Part shown: positions 1-14,300 of the stretch, piece by piece | Layout of the letters: the number at the start of each line of letters is the position of its first letter | Position numbering within the stretch: position 1 is the first letter of the stretch | The notes under the pieces: model-generated | Databases searched by the model: none | What the model saw: only the letters and a program-made list of their open reading frames with translations | What the model was told of the DNA's origin: nothing | From: Mesodorylaimus sp. YZB2_4 | Lineage: Eukaryota; Nematoda; Enoplea; Dorylaimida; Dorylaimidae | Length of the DNA: 64,000 bases | NCBI GenBank assembly: GCA_030248295.1 | Contig: JASANH010000916.1 | Coordinates: forward strand, 620,001 to 684,000 | Direction of reading: 5' to 3' | Made by a program: the position numbers and the translations under genes

Positions 1-42
1 CCGAGCTTGCATTGTTTGCGCCTGTTCTGTCTGTTTTCTTCG

Positions 43-629
43 CAGCATTGCCAGATGTGGCTATTTCCCGCCACATTGGCGGTTTTTCGACCTTCATGGC
101 GGGCGTTTTGGCGGGATGAGGTTTTGGCGATTTTTGTGACGGATTATGCAATTTTGTGACGGAATGTGGCGATTTTAGAAAAATTCGCAAAAAACAGTAA
201 AAAAATGCAATTAAGTTAAAATTATCTTGTAAAAAGTATGCAAAAGATTGTAGAATTACGATTTAAATTTACCACTAACACTTTTCTGCGTATAACATAA
301 CAATTCCAGTTGTTCGCTACAAAAAATCGTCTAGTTTTGGAGCTAGCAAAGTTTTTTTGAGCTTGTTCAACTGTGATATTTATAAAAATGTTGAGATCAG
401 TGACGCGGAAAATTTAGTTTTTGATGATGTTTTTGATGCTCTTGATGCGTTGGAGGCATTGGAATAAATTGCGTTGATTTTTTGTGCATATTTTTCGTTA
501 AATTACATTTGAAAAAAATTGTTTTGATGTGGCGGATTCATTGGCGGTTTAAAAATTTTGAAGTGGCGGGTTTTGGCGCATTTTGATCCTCGTTCGGCGG
601 GTTTACATGTGTGGCATCTGGCAACACTG
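43..629. mobile_element. Non-autonomous hAT-type DNA transposon (587 bp)
   Basis: The left end reads CAGCATTGCCAGATG and the reverse complement of the right end reads CAGTGTTGCCAGATG, 13 of 15 matching. The 8 bases before the element (35-42) and after it (630-637) are both TTTCTTCG, a perfect target-site duplication of the length typical of the hAT superfamily. The interior is AT-rich, carries repeated TGGCGG/CCGCCA motifs near both ends, and has no long open frame, so it would depend on a transposase supplied elsewhere. The matching TSD suggests a fairly young insertion. The boundaries are well supported; the superfamily comes from TSD length and the CAG start. Confidence 0.85.
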
Positions 630-1081
630 TTTCTTCGTGCATTCTCGAAGAAAACAGTATAAAACTTGTTGTTCAGCTCGGCAGGTACGAGAGTCTTCAA
701 GCCGAGCCCCGCACTGGCGACCCCAGAGGTCCAGCCACAATTGGGCAATGCTGCCTCGTGCCATCAGACCACCACCAATGTCAAATGCGCTGGTGGTCAT
801 TGGATCAGGCTGCGGCAATCCAGGCACGAATACTGCGAGATCCGAGGAGACTGGATGACAAATGAAGAGAGGGGCTGGACAGAGAAAGTACTACAGGCCG
901 AGAGTACAACAAAATGTACTCCATATGCAGGAACAACACTTTCCCCAAGGTCGTGGCTGGTGACCATGGGCAATGGTTCCACTTCTTGGTCAAGGAATGC
1001 TATCGGGAAGACTCGAGGCAGGTCCTCCCATTCAACAGCGACGGCTCTATCAAGTGTCCGAACACGTGCGACGAGGAATAG
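611..1081 (+). pseudogene. Unrecognised, probably broken coding remnant
   Basis: I do not recognise this sequence. One frame runs from 611 to 1081 with a single internal TGA at 863-865, and a second frame (666-1085) is fully open for 139 residues. Together they read like one protein with a frameshift near 890, with Cys/His-rich stretches (for example SICRNN, DHGQWFHF, KCPNTCDEE). A TATA-like stretch lies near 657-664. It sits directly beside the hAT insertion, which split the DNA upstream of it. It may be the end of a transposon protein or the last exon of a gene off the window edge. No function is proposed. Confidence 0.25.
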
Positions 1082-1085
1082 ATGA

Positions 1086-2121
1086 TTTTGAGGAGTGGTG
1101 TGGTTTCAGTGGTTGATTGATTGAATTGTTTGCTTTTATGATTGCTGTAAAAAGTGTTCCTTAAAAAAGTGGTGTGGTTAAAAACAGACTCAAGAAATTT
1201 ACATTTTCCCGCATAAAAATGTAAGAAGTTTTTCTGTCTCCAACCCCCCCCCCCCTGTTTCGGGAAGTGGCTATCTACAAAGGATGCCCACCCCAGACAG
1301 GGGGGGGGTGGATTGGAGGAGGTGGAGGTTGGCGCAGTGAACGTCCACTTTACAAAACTGATGGGAGATATCTCGCAAAATCGACGTTGTTATCATTAGT
1401 AAATACTAGATATAATATTACAGCAAACGCCTATCCAGACTCTTCTTCCGGTGACTCAGATCGATTATTCAAGTTTTTCAAAACACTTTTTTGGCTCCTC
1501 TGAGGCGGATGTCTGTTTTAGTGCTGCTTTCAGTGCATTTGTCGCTCAGATCAGGTGCCTTCTAATCACGCTAGGGTGGTGGGTGGGGGGTTTGGTGGAA
1601 AGTGGACAGAATGGAGAGTGGATGAAGAAAGGGCTCGTGTTTATGTCGCTCAAATCAGGTGTCTTGCGTAACCAAGCCGAGCGGGCGAATGAGAAAGTCG
1701 GCCGGCGGACATCCTCTGAGCGAGTTTGGCGACTCTACCCGCCGCTGAAACATCAAACCTAAGGCTGACCCTTCCTAGCCAGGGAACCGATTACTTTCCA
1801 TCACTCGCCAGGGTTCCGTCATTGGGACGTGCTGAAGTTGTGTTATGCGAAGGATATTCTCCTGGGGGGGGGGGGGGGGCCCGACACCAAACACTGTAGG
1901 TTTGTGACACATGCAGCCTCATTTGAGTAGAATCACTAATCCTATAGCATTTCACAAACTATGTTCCCATGAATTTTTGGCCGGCCCTTTCCCTCATCTA
2001 TTACACAGTCCAGAAATTTCAAGCCTTCAGTGATACGCGCCAATTACGAAGTATACGGGCACAAGCACAGAACATAGCCCAAATCCAACATTGCACAGCT
2101 CTCTGTACCCACACCCAACGT
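1086..2121. other. Gene-free stretch with G/C runs and a repeat fragment
   Basis: No gene is recognisable here. It holds a C-run (1244-1255) facing a G-run (1300-1308) in a small inverted repeat (about 1238-1315), a 16-base G-run (1864-1879), and at about 1655-1830 a piece of the dispersed repeat marked by GCTGAAACATCAA and CAGGG/AACCGATTAC blocks. EXOC1 ends at 2122, so part of 1900-2121 should be its 3' UTR, but I found no AATAAA signal on the minus strand. Confidence 0.5.
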
Positions 2122-2346
2122 TCAATGCTGTTGGGCGATATCGGAAAAACACTGAAGAACATCCTGGATGCTGAACTCCAATTGGATATTTGAATTGGGA
2201 TAACATTGCCCAATCAGCTGTTCATAGTGTTTGTATTGTTGTATGAATTCGTCCTGCATATTTCTCCAAACAACTTGAAGCAGACTCTCGCCATCCGACA
2301 AATGCTTCTGCACTTTCTTGTACAAGTTGTCCAATCCTTTCGACAC
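2122..2346 (-). other. EXOC1: EXOC1 last exon (Sec3 C-terminus)
   Basis: The final coding exon of 74 codons plus stop begins after a TTTTTCAG acceptor. It encodes the most conserved part of the protein, including [26 protein letters not shown] and IQDVLQ, which align without gaps with the human C-terminus. This exon fixes both the identity and the 3' end of the gene. Confidence 0.93.
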
Positions 2347-5300
2347 CTGAAAAAGTGATAATAAAACCTTGCGAAATACAAATATTTTTAAACCATTTTC
2401 TTTGTGTATCTACAAGTTAGAGCGGCTAGTTCGAAAGCCTATATGCGCGTGCACCACCCCACTCACCCCCTAATGTCGCCGTGCGCTTAGAGGCATCCCG
2501 CTGAAATATCCCCACCTCATAAGGCTTCTCCCAGTTTGTAGATCCCAGAAAGATAATGGTAGTCCCACCGCAAGTCGCGCAAGTAGAGACCCTTTCCCTT
2601 TTATTGGCCGCTCGGATCGAGCCTGGGTGGCCGATCTCTGCCAAACCAAACCCTGACACAGGTCTGTCATTCCACTCACCTCTTTCACAGGATAAGCAGC
2701 CACTGCCTTCCGCAACTCCTGCTTATTGAACGCTTGCTGATATCCAATTTCTTCTGGTTTCATTCCCTGCTCTATGCACGTTTCGATTTGCTCGAAAAAG
2801 TTCTGAAAACCGTCAAGATGATGTCACTTTTGTGCATTATATTACGACAAATCGAGACATCGGTGCTGACAGGATGAGTTGTTCAGACACGTATTCGAAC
2901 TCCCTTAACACGGCCGGACAATGGAGGCATCCAACATGCGAAAGGTGCAAAAACAACGGTACCCTTCTCTGCGTTAGGATACATACTGTGATTATTGGCG
3001 ACCACACATCAATTTTAGAACACTTTCCTCAGTAACTTTGCCCCATCGATGAAATATTTCAGAAGCTACTAGACAAGATCAGCATTGGCGGTCACATTCC
3101 ATCGAATAAGTCCGCTTCGCTCCTCTAAGGAATGAACGCATCCACCAGGAAGCCTTCACGTGAAACCAATAGCCTCAATGCCCGCCCCAATATCCCCATC
3201 AAGTAAACGTGCAGCCAGACCGCTCATGGAATGGCCCAGGTCTGGTGCGACCTCCTTTCCACTAACCTGCAACTTCTCCATCGGTTTTCCCATATACTCT
3301 TTCACATAGGCGTCCAGGGCGACTTGATAGCGTTGCTTGACTTCTTTTCGCTGTTGCTCGACGCAAGCGATTTTCAATCGAGAAAGGGCGGCTGAAAAAT
3401 GTTTCAAAAAATCGTCTTAAATTGCATCATTCCCGTCAATTTAATGATATAAATTTCATGGCCTTCACTATGGCACAACTGAATGACTTACAAAACAAGT
3501 AATGATAGTTCTCCAATCTGACCACGGCTGGTGGTGATTTACTGTTCACATCATCGGCCGCACGCTCGATCGCATCCATCACCGCCGCCAATAATGCCGG
3601 ATACCATCGATCCAGGTCGCCACGGCGAGTGCTTATTTGAAAAGTAGCCTCCGCTTGCTGGGCCAATTCCTTAATTGGCTTCCATTTATAAAGTGGATTT
3701 ATCAGACACATGCTTCCTCTGGGTGTACATACTACTATGCGACTCGCTTTCGTGACAATAAAGGCCTAATTTTCTGACACTACCAATCCTACTTTCACAA
3801 TGTGCGCTACCATATGACTTGCAAATCCTTAGCTTTGTGTTGACTCCTTACGATTAGGTGAGTGACCAGGGTACTTATCAACTCCCCTGCTCAATTTGGC
3901 ACTGCGGTGGTCGTGCTCAATCAAGACCCACACTCAAAACAAAAAAATCCCCGTACTAACCACAACAAGCACCCTGATCACCCACCGTCAAGTGCACGTA
4001 TTTGCTTGGTAAGCAGTAAAATGATGATCGCCTGTCAGGACGATCCCGAGACACAACATAACTGCTGGATTTGATTCATCACATCCTTTCCCTTCTCATG
4101 CATATCACTAGCTCCAAGTGAAAGTGTAAGATCAAGCAGTTACGCCAACCATGCATTCCTTCCCGACAACCTACGAGTTGGTGACAGACCTAGGCGCCAC
4201 CAAATTACACTCACTTCAAATGCCCTCAAGTTGTCCAACACTCCAATTTTGGCTCTTTTCAAGATGCGGACATCGCCCATTATTTGCATTTGGCTTTCCT
4301 GAAAAAACACAGGTGCAATTTCAATTGAAAATACAATACATAAGGTCAATACTACCCCATCATACTAGCCATATCCAGCATCGATCGACCCGGGTCTGAG
4401 GCCACCTAGCCGAGTCCAGAACCGACCCAACGTTGTATTGCGCATGCTAATTTGCTTTCCGGCGTGGTACTTTCTTCCGTTAATTAAGGACACCCGCAGT
4501 CAGGAGGGGAGAGGACTTTCAGAATATTTTAGCCCAAATAGAAAGATATTGTGGCGGGAATTCAAAATTCAGACTGGCCGACCCGCAGATTCGTTCGGTT
4601 CCCCGAATTGATCAGGCCCTGATCACGGCGTCAGTTCGGCCGGGTCGGTAGATGCTGGGGCCAAATATAAGACCCTCTTTCCAGCTACATCACCATAAGT
4701 CTATCCCTAGCACTGTCTGCCCGTTACCCCTCGCCAACCGTCCACCACAAACCCCACTCACCATAAACGTATCAAACTTTCTTTTCACAATCACACTAAT
4801 CTTTCCAAAAACGATCGATAAGTAAACACCAGAGTCTTGAATAGCTATCGCTCGATTCGACAGCAAAGCTAATAATTGCATGAGATACCTAAAAATTGAC
4901 ACCATTTTATTACCGGCCCTCCCGAAAATAAATAAATCCACAACAAAGCTTGACTCACATTGGATTCGCTCGCTCGCAATGCGCAACAAATTCTTGCATC
5001 TGCAAATCCAACTGCTCGAATAATTGACCCAAAATGGCTCGAACTTGATCATTAAATTGACGCCTACACAATTTTCAGACCTCAAGTACAAAAAATTACC
5101 AACTCGAAGCTTTTTACTTACTCTAAGCGTCGCTCAGGCGTCGCGTTCGAGCCAGAATCATTGCTCGCAATCTACAAGACAAAAGAAGGTTAGTTGGCCA
5201 TGACTTCCAGCATCGACCGATCCCTCGCTGCATCAGAAATATGACTTTTCTATGTCTCATATTCCGTGTAAATAAGTGCGATAAAAAACAGGATGGGCAA

Positions 5301-8300
5301 CCCAGTCTCTATTACGCCCCAGTTTACGCGCCGGTCAGGTTCTCCCCTCGCAAGTCCCTCTGGGAAGGTCTGACAGCCAAGACAATTTTAGGGAGGGCGT
5401 GGCGGCAGTCACGACAACATCGCTAAAAATTTTTTTGGATTGGGAATTGAGTCTTCCACTTGTCTGACCACGGACTCGGCCGATCGATCGATCCGAGTGG
5501 CCGATCAGATCCCGATTCGATCGATCGATCAGCAACCTAGCTTTTCTGTAACATGATAATGTGTGGCAAATACTAACGAGTCCCGTTTTTCCCTAAACCC
5601 GGTTTATCGGATGGGCCAAACTGCCACTAGTTGGGAAATAGTGAACATATACACGAGCAAATGGGTGTAGGCTAATGAACCGTTTCTAGTTGCGCTGTTT
5701 TAGTTTGCGTTATGTCCCAATTACGCTTCTTTCTATTGCGCTGCTCTTTGATTGAGCCGGGTGATTAACTGTTTTTGGTGGTTGCTTGTGTTTAATCGCA
5801 GAGCACTTTACCTTGTAATGGTCCTGATGAAAATAAAGCATAGCGTAGTCACAAGTGGGCCCATACTAGCGTTCGACCCGTCCCCGACAAATTATGGGCG
5901 GGGTCGGTGTCCCGAAATTGCATGCTAACGATAAGGGCAACCAGATAATTTTCTCAAGTTAGCTATCAAAGAAGGTATGTGAAGATTAGGAAAATTCGGA
6001 CGAGGAGGAAAATATGGAGTCTGAGCCAGAGGGTGTATCAGATAACGATGACGAATAGGAGTCAAGGTGACTCTGCATGGACCTATTTACGCATAACTCG
6101 GATGCTCAGACGCTCGCTCATTTTGTTCTCATTTAGTCTATAAGGATGCATTATTGCCAGTCTAAAATATTGTTTTTATTCCCAAGGAAAAAAGTAGGTG
6201 GCACTCTACATCCGCTAAAAGTACTATGCACATAGAGCCTACGTACTAGCACAATCGGGCTTTAATACTCAGTCAATCCGACCCCGGTTAGGGGTTACGC
6301 TAGACCCGACCCCCGACTCCGACCCGGGAAATAGTTGACCCCGATCGAACGCTAGCCCCTATTAGACTCGGCGATACAAAAAAGCTGCGTTTCTGCAATG
6401 AAACTTTGTTGGCTTTTTTGTGCAGAGTGGTTTCAATCCAGTCAACTTTAAAGTTTCTTATATTGTATCCAAATCATGAGCCGACATCTTCTCTCTAAGC
6501 ATACAGTATATTACAGTACAGTATGCCGGATAAGAGTATTTGTAGTTGTATGCGATATAAATTGCTAATGACTGACCGGCGCAACTCACGACAGCGCAAT
6601 CAGGAAACAATTCGAAGCAATAAGCAAATATACAGCATTGCTAAGAGTTCGAGCGAAAACGTCTAATAATATCCCTTCATACCACACTGACTAAAATAAT
6701 ACAAATGAAACATAAGACGGCCGCCATGCAAAATGTACAGTGACCAAGACATGCAAGAGGGCTCTAAAGTCGTGCTCTACTGTCCCAGAGGCACACATTT
6801 CAACCATAAAAACAAGCAAATGGCCGAATGCCAATGCCTTCTTATGAATACACAGGCACATCCGTGCAAGCCCTGTCCAGCGTGAGGCTATATCCTCCCG
6901 CTCCTTTTTACAAAGGTTCCATTCCCACCTGCGCAAAATTTTTTCTCCCTTTCTAGTTAAAATTCCGGTTTTATGAATTCAGAAAAGGGAAATTTTCTGA
7001 AAACTCAAAAACGACAAATCCATGTAACAAGTAAAACCTATGAAAATCTGTTCCCCGTTTGATATCCTTTTCCTAAAAGATTTTAAAACTTAAAACAGAA
7101 ATATGGCAAAAATTCTGCGAACCACAATGGGATTAAACCCTAAGCTATTATTTTTTAAAAGTTCTGACTGAAATTAGCAAACTGCCAGAAGCTAATTGAT
7201 CGTGAGGTGTGCTCGCATAATTTCCTTCCATGAGCATGAACACAATGCATATTGGTGTCTAAGTAGCCTGTGCTGGAACAGCGCACTGTGTTTAATGTTT
7301 CATTCGAATCACTTAAGTCAGCGTGGCATGCAACGAATTTTCCTCCGCCTGACTCCACGAGTCCCCCCCCCCCCCCGCCTATTGTTTGTCAAAGAAATCT
7401 GACAAACAATAGGCTGTAGCTACTATACTGATGCCAGCACTGAGACCAGGGCACATACCGACTGCGTTTCGATCGTCGACATCAAATCCGAGCTAATATG
7501 AAACCACCAAATGCAAAACTTTTGTTCCGCTACCACAACCGGCTCGATTTCTTTCAGTATATTTTCAATCAGCTAAACAAAAATGCCAGTCAGAATCTTA
7601 TTTTAATTATAATTTGTGAATACTCACATTTCGAAACTGATCAATTTCATTGCCGACTTCGAGTGGCGTCGATGGCGATCGAGCCATTCTGCTGGCGACA
7701 TCGCCCAACTGACCAGCCTTGACCACTGAACAGGACAGCACTCTCAGCCTTGCCTGCTGTAACCATGACATGCCCAGTGACGAGGCTAGGCCCATCCCAG
7801 ACTACTAATACAGGTCCACAAAAGTGCCCATCATTCCATCAAAGCGATCTGCTCTGCTCATAAGAAAATTGTGGAATAGGACTGGATTTTTCGCAGCGAC
7901 ATCAGACACCTCCCATTGATTTGACAATGGCATGAAAAAAAGCCAGACGGGATAAACAAAAAGGAGTTCCACAATCAATTAGAACCCCAAATTTAGAGCT
8001 GACACGATGTCATTGAATATTCTGCGCTAAGGAGACGTAGCTGACAAGGCCACAAGGCCGTGTCTAACTGTATCACAACTCCGACCATCCCCGCATCCAC
8101 TTACATGTTGGTTTCCTTTCGAAATTTGAAATTCTCACTTGTTGTTTCGCTGCATCGAAGAATATTGTAAATTCCTTGCGATATACTTCCTTGAACGCAT
8201 TGACATAGCGCTAGAAAAACCAAAAGCATGAACTCAGACGGAAACCAGGAGCACTGTAAGATGGACATGAGATGAGTTTGAGCGCCACGATATGTGCGGC

Positions 8301-11300
8301 CTATCTAAACAAGAGGTACAAGTCATGCTGACTGGTTTCCTCGTCCTGCCTTTGTGAAAGTGCACTGATAACTTGATGTTGCTATCCTACTCAGTCCCCT
8401 AATTATGCCTCCTTATGCGCGGTGCGGTAAATCTACGTCAACAATCCGACTCGGTGTGAGACGAGGTCTTAAAGCACCAGTGCTAACTAGTATACAATCA
8501 CACCTGGGCGGTTAGAAGATCGATACTCTCTCCTGGCTGATCGCAAGAGACTTCAACCCCCTTATGGCTGATGTTTTAGTCGGGTCAGCCGTGCTCCCAC
8601 CCAAAACCTCTCATATCCCCTGATCACACTTGTAACCAAGCCTGGCAGGTGTGCAGGAAGGGGAAGTGCGGGGACACAAACTAGCAGTCTCGGCATTATA
8701 CCTGCGGCTGAAACATCAACCCGAAGAATTGACGTGTCCCATCAAGGGGAGATCGCTTGCTCTCTCCCAAGCCATGGTCTACCCGAGGGTTACACACTGG
8801 CAGTCACAGTCACCCACAGAGCAGACACTCACCTCTAACAACATTTTATATCCGTCCGACACCGACTGTTTCACCCACATGATCAAATCCGAGAAGGGTT
8901 TTAAGGGGGCATGGATATAATCATGCCTCGGCAGGGTTAGCGTCGATCCAGACGATGCTTGACTAGCACCCCAGCCATTATCGTTGCTCGCCTGAAAACA
9001 GACCGGTGTCACCAAAACCTTGGCACAGCAAAGATTTTCTCCACTTCAGTCGTCCCCGGCAGCCAATTAGCGTTCGTTCGGGATGCCACTCACGGTCGGG
9101 ATTGCCCCTCCCAAACCCGATCCCGACCTAATAAAAACATGGTTGGGATCTAATGTTGTGGAGACGTTCAGAAGGGGAAGATATGGAAAATTCGACGATC
9201 CTTGAGCTGATAGAAAGGGAGGAAAGGACTTGTTTGCAAATTGGTCACTGCTACTCCGCTTTTTGCTTGCCTGTTTTTAATGCAATGATGAATACTGTAC
9301 TAAACATTATCCAAATAAACAGAGTTTTTGGCTCAATATTCGCTGGCTACTCACGGGGTGTAAGTACAGCGAGAACAAGCACGCATCCCGATCCCAAAAA
9401 ATTTATCCTGAGCGAGTGCTAGAAGCCATGCCCGCCCTGACACATCATTTTTCTTACTTCGTAGCAGTGCAACAGGGCTCTATAAACCCATATTGTAATC
9501 CCAATCCTCACTGACTTGCCACGCTGTAACTGCTGTATTCAGTGCTTGTACCTGTCCTGTACAGTATGTTCTCCTGATGCAGAAAGCATGTTTTCAGTAC
9601 TTTAGTGCTCGTCTACAAAAGTAACAGCACATCTTCCCGCTTATCAGCTGCAGTACGACTGTAAGAGACTTCATACATTTCCAGCTCATGTCTTCACATC
9701 TAAACTATACCCACAAGCATACTGCAACCGCAGGCAGGAATTTCACTATTGTCATTTAAAACAGCAGAAAAACCCGATAACTTTCCGCAAGAACACGACT
9801 AATCAATTTTTTATAGCAAGCATTTAATTAACTCACCAAGTTTCGAAACAATGCTGACAAATGCGCAACCAAACGTTCAGCAAATTGATCAGAAATTCGT
9901 TGATATAATTTAATCTGATCAGTATATGCTTTCAGTTTCTCCCAGCCTGAAATAACACATTCGAATTTTACACTCACAATTAAGCCAGTACATGCCAACG
10001 ATCTTACAAGATTCTCCTCGAAGAAAGAAACATAAAAACCTAAAACCCTGCCTTCACGCTCGTTTGCAGCCAAAAATCCATAATTTTTCAATTTTTTTAT
10101 TAGTGTATAAAACATATTTTACATAATCCCGATTCCAATATTACTAGCCGAACTGTCTATGACAAGTGAAAACTCTAATCGACTTTTGTGCACTAGTTTG
10201 AAAGCATTTCCTGTACATAACCATCTATGGTATTGGACTGGATGGTTTGGCAGTACTGACATGTCCCCCGCACTTGGATTGTGGGAATGGTGTAAGACCT
10301 GTAGCTGCTTGTGCTGCATGTCGGTGTCCTAGTGCACCTACAGTCAGCACAAGGTCAATGATGGATGGTTATGTACAAGACACTTTGGACACAGGAGACG
10401 GATGGTTGTGTACAGCACACCTAAAGTCAGCACAAGCAGCTACAGGTCTTACACAATTCCCACAATCCAAGTGAGGGAGACATGTCAGTACTGCCAAACC
10501 ATCCGATCCAATATCATGCATATATATCCTTGAACGTGCCAAATCACTTCATTGATAAGGCACTTTCAGCTTCCGAAGGATTTTTTAGTCAAGATTTTTG
10601 CTTTTCACGCCGTTTCATCAAAATCGACCCTTACAATAATTCTACCACACACAACCATCTTATAAGAACTCACCTGGCGACACCTTGGCTCTGGTGCATT
10701 TTTGCAATGCTAACGCAGCTTGAGCAGCTCGCGTGATTCGAGTCGGATCTGACAAATTGCAATCGGTCAATATTTTCTGATGATCAGGTGATAAATCCAA
10801 AAGTGACTGAAAACAATGCGACAGCTTTTCCTCCACGTTGAGTTTCATTAAAAAATGATCAGAAACTTCAAAGATATCGGTGCCCAAAATGATTAAAAAT
10901 CAGGCAAATACCCCCAAAATCAGCTTACCACAAATGACTGCAATTCTTCCATCAACAATCGACGATTATTTACGTGAGTACGCAGCAATTTGTCTTTTTC
11001 TTCCATCGTCTCTACTCCCTCTCGGACGTGCTAAAAGCAAAAGTCAAGCTCGTTCCACTCAAAAAACCTTACATACGCTGGACTATAAAACTCAGGGGCG
11101 CAGGTTCGATTCCCGCTCAAGGCTTCACTTTCTGATTCCGTCTTTATTGCTAATTCTGGTTTTTTCTTTCAAACTTCACAAGAAAGTTTAAAAAGCGACA
11201 GCAACAGCTTATGCCATGCCACAGTCCTGGTAGTCCTAAGCGAGGGTTCAATCCCGCTAACACAAGTTTTTTATTGGCTTCAGAATTGCAAAACAACCGA

Positions 11301-14300
11301 GCTTGCAAAAAAACCATGGCTGTAAAAAGTCTCACGGACTTTAAAATTCCTAAGACTTTTTCTTCAGATCTTCCCAGAAATGACTGAAATCTTAAAGTTG
11401 GACTGCCGTCAGGGCTAAGCATTTCCAGGGAATAGTGAATAAAATCTCATAACTCCCCCCATTCTGCCTAACCCTGCTTGTTTTCAACGATTTCCACTTA
11501 AACCTTTGGGGACTACTCAATCATCCCATCACTCATATAGTTGAAATATGAGTCGATAATATGTATTCCAATTGAAACAAAGGCTTCGTGTCTTTCATGC
11601 ATGAATATGCGTGTACATGTGTATCCCGATTCACTGTCGAGCTAACATTAGCATCGATAAACTTCGACCACTCAGAATATAAAACCATTTCACAGTCTCA
11701 ACCCCCCCGGAATCGGGTCCAAGCCACACCTGAGCAAGATAGCAACCATTGCTTACCGCCAATAACGCATCGTAGGAATCTAGTGTCTCCTCCAACATGG
11801 TCGCCTCTTCGATCGCCTGATCGATCTTATTCATCAATTCAGCAATTTGCATTTCTCCACCCATTATAGCTTGTATGTTCGCCTAAAAATACTAATTTCC
11901 TTACAAGTCCAACCATTCTTCGACTTAGTACTACAGGCATCCGAAACCAGGGGAGTCAGCCTACCCCCCCCCCCCCCATCCCCATCAGCTGAAAAAATTT
12001 GTGTAGGAACCCGCTCATTTTGAGCAAAGCTGACCAGTTTATGACACAGTCCAAAATTATCAGGGAAATTCGCCTTGTATGAACCTTGTTACGCAGAAAC
12101 TGTAATACTTTCTGCATCACTGAAACTCCTTACGCCCTGGCCAGGGTAGGTTTTTGATACCATTGCCTTCGACTTACCCCATCCAATGTTGATAATTCAC
12201 GATTCAAATGTTCTGCGAATTTCTCAGCTTCGCCAATAGTCATTTGACATTTATTTAATAAGCGCCTGAAGTCTTGTTCCTCCTTGGCCGTAATCGGTTG
12301 ATACTCTTCCTGCTCCTCGCCCTGCTGACTAACACTCTCGATACCACCACTCGCCCCCACACCACCTGGCGAGCCATCACCTTGAGCAGCGTTGGCAAAT
12401 TCTAAAAATATTCTCTATCACCACTGCAGCAAAAAGTTTTGGACCGAGCGGGATTTGAACCCCAATCATTGAGATTATAAGTTCAGTATAACCAGTTTTG
12501 GCTGCGCATAAAAGTGATAACGGAGAGGAGGAAATAGTTTGTTCCCGTCTCTCAAATTCTGATACTGCATCAATATTCAAGAACTACTGAAGAAATTATT
12601 CATTTTCCTTTATCATTTTTATGTGAACAAAAACCGGGTTCTAAACTGAACCTTACCCCCCCCCCCCCCCCCCGAGCTAATCCTGCTCGAGGTTCATGTT
12701 TTCGATTCTATACTCTATCTGCAAAATTATGCACGCTCCAAAATCACCCAACAGTATTTTACTTACCCAAATCTTCTACCGGCAACGAAACGTTAATGAA
12801 TTCTGGTCTTTGCGCAGGTAAATATTTCGCAGTAAACTAAAAAAAACCATTAAATTTTTTATTTGGCCTAAAAAACAGTTCATTTCCTTACTTTATACAA
12901 TTGACGAATAAACGTGTCTTTGTCGCCCGCATTTGTCACCGTGAATCGATACGGCTTCTCCACAGTCAGCTCGAAGTCCGATGTGGGCTAAATAACAATC
13001 GTGTCCTGAATTTTCGCATAAAGCCGCTACTGTTCATGACTTGTTTTTGAAAACATAAGAAACCCACAAGAAACTGCATGATTCAGGAAGTGAATAAAGA
13101 GAAACACCAGATTCATTGGATCATAGAATCGAAATCAGCTGTCCCCAACATCATATACACGGCTGAAATAGGAACTGTCAACATCAGCGTCGATCAAAGA
13201 GATCGATTGGATATCGACTGCCTGGTCGGTCCTGTGAGGAGATGCGTCTCGGCTCAACATCTCCAGTCAGATAACCATGTTTACTATTTTAATCTCAGAA
13301 ATTATTGCATTCATTAGACAAAACTGACCAATTCCGTTCTTCATTGCAAGGAAATCTTATATTTTTTGGATTTTGTCAACAACAGAAAACTCTTTCCCCT
13401 AGATCCTATAATATATGGCAAGAATGAGCCCGATACTTTTAGTTGGTATCGACTTAAGGGGGACAAAATTTTGGATATCTCACCTCAAATTATGAGTCTA
13501 AATCGAAGTTAAATATGATCTTCTAGTAATGCAGGTCAGAAATGAAGTATAGGCATGATCAAGATTTTGATCAGAACTGAAAATGACTTAGAACCATCCA
13601 ATAAAATTTCCACTGATGCGACTTGGAATCATGAGTCTGCGAGTAACCAGTCAGGGCTGGCACAGGGAGCAGAAAATGATTGCCCTTGATTTTTCCAGGT
13701 CTTCAGGATAAAAGTCACATTTTCCCGCAGTCATTTTCACACTGTCCCAGTACCACTGGACTGATTTCCAGCATGGTCAGCAGGAACACAGAAAAGGCGG
13801 GTAATTCAACATTTTAAAATCTTAAAACGCAATCTACCAGTTCTCTCTGACTGTTCAACTGTATCCAGGCACTGCTCGGATTCCTCGACTTTCCCAGGAT
13901 TTAGAACTTTGTGTGAACAACGCCCTGGATATGGAATTAAATATGGACAGAAAGTCGTTTCTTCTCCTCACCCTAGGCACATGCGTTCAAAGCTGGAACT
14001 GCTTTAGATGCCATTTGTGACTTGCATTCTTGGCGGTCAGGATATTCTCCTTGATAGGAGATGTCAACCTCTAGGGTTGATTGTCGTAAGACAAACCTTT
14101 CCAGTCGGAGATTTCGTCAGTCTCTCACATCTCCCGCCGCCTTGGTGCGCTGGTTACACATTGCCAAAATATACCAGCAAGGCTATCGTTCATTCAGTTT
14201 ATAAATCATGACTAAGACGTCTTCCAAGACTTTTCTTGGCAACCGCATTGCCTGACCCAGGATCCAGAACCTCGATCCTGTTCACCGTCGTACTTGCCCT

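Noticed and set aside
5209-5540. A complete second CCAGCATC element
   Set aside because: Only one end matches; no inverted partner or target duplication was found.
12430-12512. Functional tRNA gene
   Set aside because: The B-box is good but the acceptor and anticodon stems do not pair; called a pseudo-tRNA or SINE head.
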